Made by a program: the position numbers and the translations under genes
Notes under the pieces: generated by a model
Database searches by the model: none
Told to the model about the DNA's origin: nothing
The model's input: only the letters and a program-made list of their open reading frames with translations
Assembly (NCBI GenBank): GCA_014529385.2
Contig: CM043959.1
Coordinates: forward strand, 47,529,928-47,593,927
Source: Adiantum capillus-veneris
Lineage: Eukaryota; Streptophyta; Polypodiopsida; Polypodiales; Pteridaceae
Length of the DNA: 64,000 bases
Reading direction: 5' to 3'
Shown: in pieces, positions 59,991 through 64,000 of the stretch
Layout: every line of letters starts with the position of its first letter
How positions within the stretch are numbered: position 1 is the stretch's first letter

Positions 59991-62960
59991 CAAGAGCTAC
60001 ATAGCTGGAGATATTGCACAATAGACTACCATCCCAAAGCTTAGATCAACAAGGAAAACAATATCTCATCAATATTGATGGTTGCACATAATTCAACTTA
60101 AATCACATTATTTATTAATAAAGAGATGTTGCCTTCGAGGCCTATCTTTTGGGCAACCATCCTATAGTGGATCCGACATCATGCGGGTTGCCTCCTCATC
60201 TATGTATAACAGCAACGCACTTCCTCCAGGAAAAAAGTACACAATGTACAATCCAAGAGAATAGACATTCTCACAACTTGAAATGTACAAACATCTAAAA
60301 GTGGTTATAGCAATGTCTGTGAATGAATCATACAATATCATAAAGCATAAGAAGAAGATAGCTAACACTAAATGATAAACCACAACACTCAAACAAAAAA
60401 ACAAAGTAGAAATGTCTTTAGTTAGTCTAAGGTGCAAATCTCACAAATCATCAAAAGGGTTCTCACCCCGTCCAATCATCAACACTGATGCCTCCTCTCT
60501 CCCTCGCTTTTTATGGCGAAGCAAGGGCTTCAAGAAAGTAGAAACAAGTGCATCATCAAAATCCGGTGAGGCACACATGCAACACCAAAAATCATGGCAC
60601 AATGATAGATGTACCACTTCCAAACTCGAGACACAACCCCCATGGGACGACACAAGAACTCAATAAAACAAGTCATTAAGGTATGGCTCCTCTGTGCAAT
60701 CCCTCTCCATGCCACTTCAAAGTCCATAAGTGCTCGATTTGAGTCTAGCAAGTAATGTCTGTGCGACTCATCCCTACTGCACGAAACAAGGGTGCACTCT
60801 CTGCAATGTAAAGTGGAGGAAGTGGTCCATGTCTATGCACTAAAAACAGTGTGACGTTCTTCTCTACTCATTAGTCTAAAGAATGGTTGGGTTGCCTATA
60901 TATGAGCACCCTAATATACAGATCTAAGCTAGCAAATGCTACCATTTCAGCGTGGAGCTAGGTTGTTAGTGCGATGGTCGTTTCTGCAAAGATTGGAAGG
61001 ATTTCCTCTTTATGTTTGTGATATAAAGTAGGTAGGGAATACGGGAGATCCATCACCTTGCTCATAGCTCTTGCAGGATGACTCCCTGTCAACCCTTCTT
61101 TTCTCTTCTCACACACCGAATGTTCCATGCCAATACAAGCCTTCCTATAGGTGTCATGGCGATTGTGGAAGGATAAGGGAATTGTGGGCCAAGGTGGGAT
61201 ACTTTTGGATAGAATGGGCCTCGCAAGCAACCTATGTGTCCATGGGGCACTAGTAGGACAACTGTAGCCAATGAGAGAGAAGGATTATTTCTTCGCTATC
61301 CCAGGGACACATCCTAAGGCTACATTCAGGGGTGTTTCCTCTATATCGCTTGCTTTGATGGGCAATGCAAGTTTGTATTGGTTGTCAGGCCTACCAATTG
61401 TTGGGCTCCCTCAGAAACCATGGACTTCCATCTTACATTTGTGCAAGAAGTGCGAACATAGAGCTTCAAGCAATGAGAAAGCAAAAATGTAGCGGACAAA
61501 ACCAGAAAACTATGGATGAGACCTTTCTACGCATGTGTGTCCACCCTTTGTGCACCTAATGCCTTCCTCTAAACTTAGCCTAAGTACCGCTATATTTCAT
61601 TTTTTTTGTTCAAGATTATGACTACTTTTCAATATTTTGCTAATGTTAACAGAATTTATGTATGTACTTAGTGTATGCTTTGGCAATTCAAAACTTTAGT
61701 TTCCACTCCTTGTTAGTAGGTCGCCGCGATGGACGTCTGCAGCATAGCTTTCTGGCACTAACATAATGTCAATACTCAAGGAAAGTGACTCAAACGGCGC
61801 ACAGAGACTCTATGAGATCGTCAATCTCACGAAGTGAACCTTAACAAGCAAACACAACAACTCTACAAGAAAACCAACACTCAATGATCAGGGAAATCTG
61901 CCCATGTCCTTTCTCACAGCTCTAGGTCATCACGCCATTTCAGCACTCCAACGGACTCGAAATGCAACGAAACTTTAGGAGGAGGTCTAGGACACCTAGG
62001 GGTACTATCCTAGAAAGTCTGGTCACAATCTGACAAGGTACCAAAATCACGATCCATCATGAAAAAGGTCCCGAAAACTGCACCAGAACTATCCAGAAAG
62101 GTCGCCCTATGGTTTAGAAACACTCTCCTATGGTCAAAACGACTATAAACAATAATTTAAGCACTCAAATCTGCAATTATAGCTCACAGACGTGTAGTCG
62201 TGAACCACAGCAAAACTGACAATGCTTGCACTTGAATTAAAGAGCAAAGAGAGGAGAACACAATGCAAGTTTTTGAATCGAAAATGGATTACCAAATCAT
62301 TAGCTGCGATGATTACAAGTTTGGATCAGCTCGTAGCTTGAGCGTACGTTTTTTGAGCTCCCACTTCTTCTAAAGATAAGCCCCCCTTCACATTAAGGTT
62401 ATTGACCTTTATACCTAGGGCATTCTAAATGGCCAGTGGCCGGTTTACATGGACCTTTACAAATATCATTACAGCATTACAACTCAGGGAATTGATCCAT
62501 TACTTTGGAATCAAGATTTACACAGAGTATCACTACACTAGCTCGAACAAAATAATAGACTACAAATGTGGTGTTCGGCTACGTGTCCGACCAGTTGGGC
62601 GCCCGTTTGATTTATCCTCAAACACTCCTCTTAGCCTTTGAAAATTGGCTCTTAAGTATCTACACCCACGGCTCGAAGTGGTTAATTATAGAGAGTAGCA
62701 AAGTAGGTCTAACATACCAGAGTTCCCGAGGGCTAGCTCCTTTCTGACTTCTTATGGCTCAATAATGGTAAAGCCGTAGGCAAGTCTAAAAAAACTCCAT
62801 TATTAAGTCCAAAGCTCCCAAGGTGTGCACCATATCCCACATAGTGGGCTCAACAAAAACCGATAATAGATCCCAGTTCCACTTACCCTAGTGTAATTAA
62901 CAACATCAACCATTTATAGGCTACTTAAGGACCTCTCTTCTTAAGCAAGAAAAGAGAAAC
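59991..62960. other. Intergenic DNA, no recognised gene
   Basis: Only short frames on both strands. A minus-strand frame at 60441-60653 ends with a basic segment (FLKPLLRHKKRGREEASVLM) that could be an exon, but nothing identifies it. Confidence 0.5.
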
Positions 62961-62965
62961 CAATT

Positions 62966-62977
62966 GCTCTGATACCA
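62966..62977 (-). other. Isolated tRNA-iMet primer binding site
   Basis: On the minus strand, TGGTATCAGAGC, the same site as in the copia element. It suggests a decayed or very short LTR element in reverse orientation with its 5' LTR above 62978. No matching second LTR was found in the window. Confidence 0.45.
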
Positions 62978-63550
62978 ATGTAATGGAATTGGCCTATTAA
63001 CTTGAGAGTAGCGGAAATTAATGAGAGTACTTTTGAGAAGTTACTTTGTGAGCATAGCAGGTGAACATAATTGAAGATAACAACATAGACATAGCAATTA
63101 GTTAACTTAACATGAATAATACTTTTGCAAGAGAGAGAATTTAGAGAACATGACAACAATTGAGGATTGGATTTAGGTGGAGCCGGTCCCGCCTCCAAAA
63201 GTCATTTGTATTATGATTTCTCCCATTAAGAGAGACCTGTTACAATACAATCTTTATGTTCCTTGTGGCCTAGGTGATGCAATGAAGATGGAAAGCTTCA
63301 TGCATCACAAGCATAACTTAAACTTTGAAGAAATCTTTAACTATCCCAAGCCTCAGTCCCAAATGAGGGTAGGGGAGAGGAAGAAGAAATATTTCATAGA
63401 AGAAATAATTAGTTCCTCACTTATCGTAACTCTTCTTGCTAGCATACATAATAGCATAGTAATGAAGATGGAGAAGATGTCAAGCTTAAGCATTGAGGCA
63501 TGGCTCTTGGTTGGATTGAGAGGGAGCTCTTGCACTTTGCACATTGCATA

Positions 63551-63657
<107 letters not shown>

Positions 63658-63699
63658 AGAGTATACCCCCTAGCTTGCTTTGGTCAACCCTCCCTTGTA

Positions 63700-63960
63700 G
63701 CTCATGCTTGAAGCTCATTGGACCCCTCCAGGCCTAGCCAATCACCAACATGAGGCATTACAAGCAGCAAGGGTAGCCTTGGGACAAGTGTCCCCCTTTC
63801 CCCTTTGAGAGAGAGGACTTGATAAATGAAAAAAAAAATTAATCTCCTAAATTATTATTGGACCCCTTGGGTGGCCAACCAATAGGCTTCAGGCACACCA
63901 TGAGGGCAACATGAGGAGGAACTTGACAAGTGTCCCCTTTGCTTTCTTTGTACTAGGCAT
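63700..63960 (-). repeat. Dispersed repeat B, minus-strand copy
   Basis: On the minus strand it carries ccaaggggtccaata and aaaggggaaagggggacact, matching 40190-40545 in order. The window ends shortly after. Confidence 0.6.
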
Positions 63961-64000
63961 GCCCCCGGGGAGGTCACCTAATAAAAATGTAACCTATCAC

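Overview
The window is nuclear DNA of a land plant. One intact host gene is recognisable: a three-exon high-affinity nitrate transporter (NRT2 family) on the minus strand at 13080-16018, with GC-rich third positions and GT..AG introns. Almost everything else is mobile or repetitive DNA: plant-type Ty3 and Ty1 retrotransposons, a Helitron, a large terminal-inverted-repeat (TIR) DNA element, and very many long (CT)n/(GA)n, (AC)n/(GT)n and (AT)n tracts. The NRT2 N-terminus, the abundance of microsatellites and an element carrying a KDZ-like transposase fit a fern or other non-seed plant better than a crop angiosperm. That assignment is inference; no species is claimed.

Layout. 1-2100: complex local repeats and CT tracts. 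About 2117-8061: a decayed Helitron with a coiled-coil ORF, a broken Rep/helicase ORF and a recognisable 3' hairpin plus CTAG end. 8062-12900: microsatellites, two perfect or near-perfect direct duplications and a long hairpin. 13080-16018: NRT2. 16300-18580: microsatellites. 18584-32484: a complete Ty3-type element with two LTRs of about 0.57-0.59 kb, inserted in a CT tract. Its gag-pol lies in one reading frame for 9.5 kb, interrupted only by stop codons, and carries a second retropepsin-like domain after integrase plus a separate 3' ORF behind a TATA-like box. 32485-40590: dispersed repeats, a hairpin-bearing tandem array (34.4-35.4 kb) and no convincing gene.

40591-59990 is the most interesting part. 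It is a TIR-bounded element, about 9.6 kb before a Ty1/copia element landed in it. It carries four genes in alternating orientation: (A, +) a multi-exon DDE-type transposase; (B, -) an unknown acidic multi-exon protein; (C, +) a gene whose first exon encodes a histone H3-like fold and whose later exons encode an Ulp1-like (C48) cysteine protease; (D, -) an unknown two-exon protein. The copia element (46839-56604, 5-bp target duplication CACCC) sits inside gene C. Removing it leaves the H3 part open in frame into the protease part, which suggests a histone H3-Ulp1 fusion carried by a transposon. The copia element itself carries a further 2.8-kb insertion in its integrase.

All autonomous elements are inactivated mainly by in-frame TAA/TAG/TGA codons that could arise by single C-to-T or G-to-A changes, with few frameshifts. 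This suggests decay by deamination of methylated cytosine. 59991-64000 holds no recognised gene.
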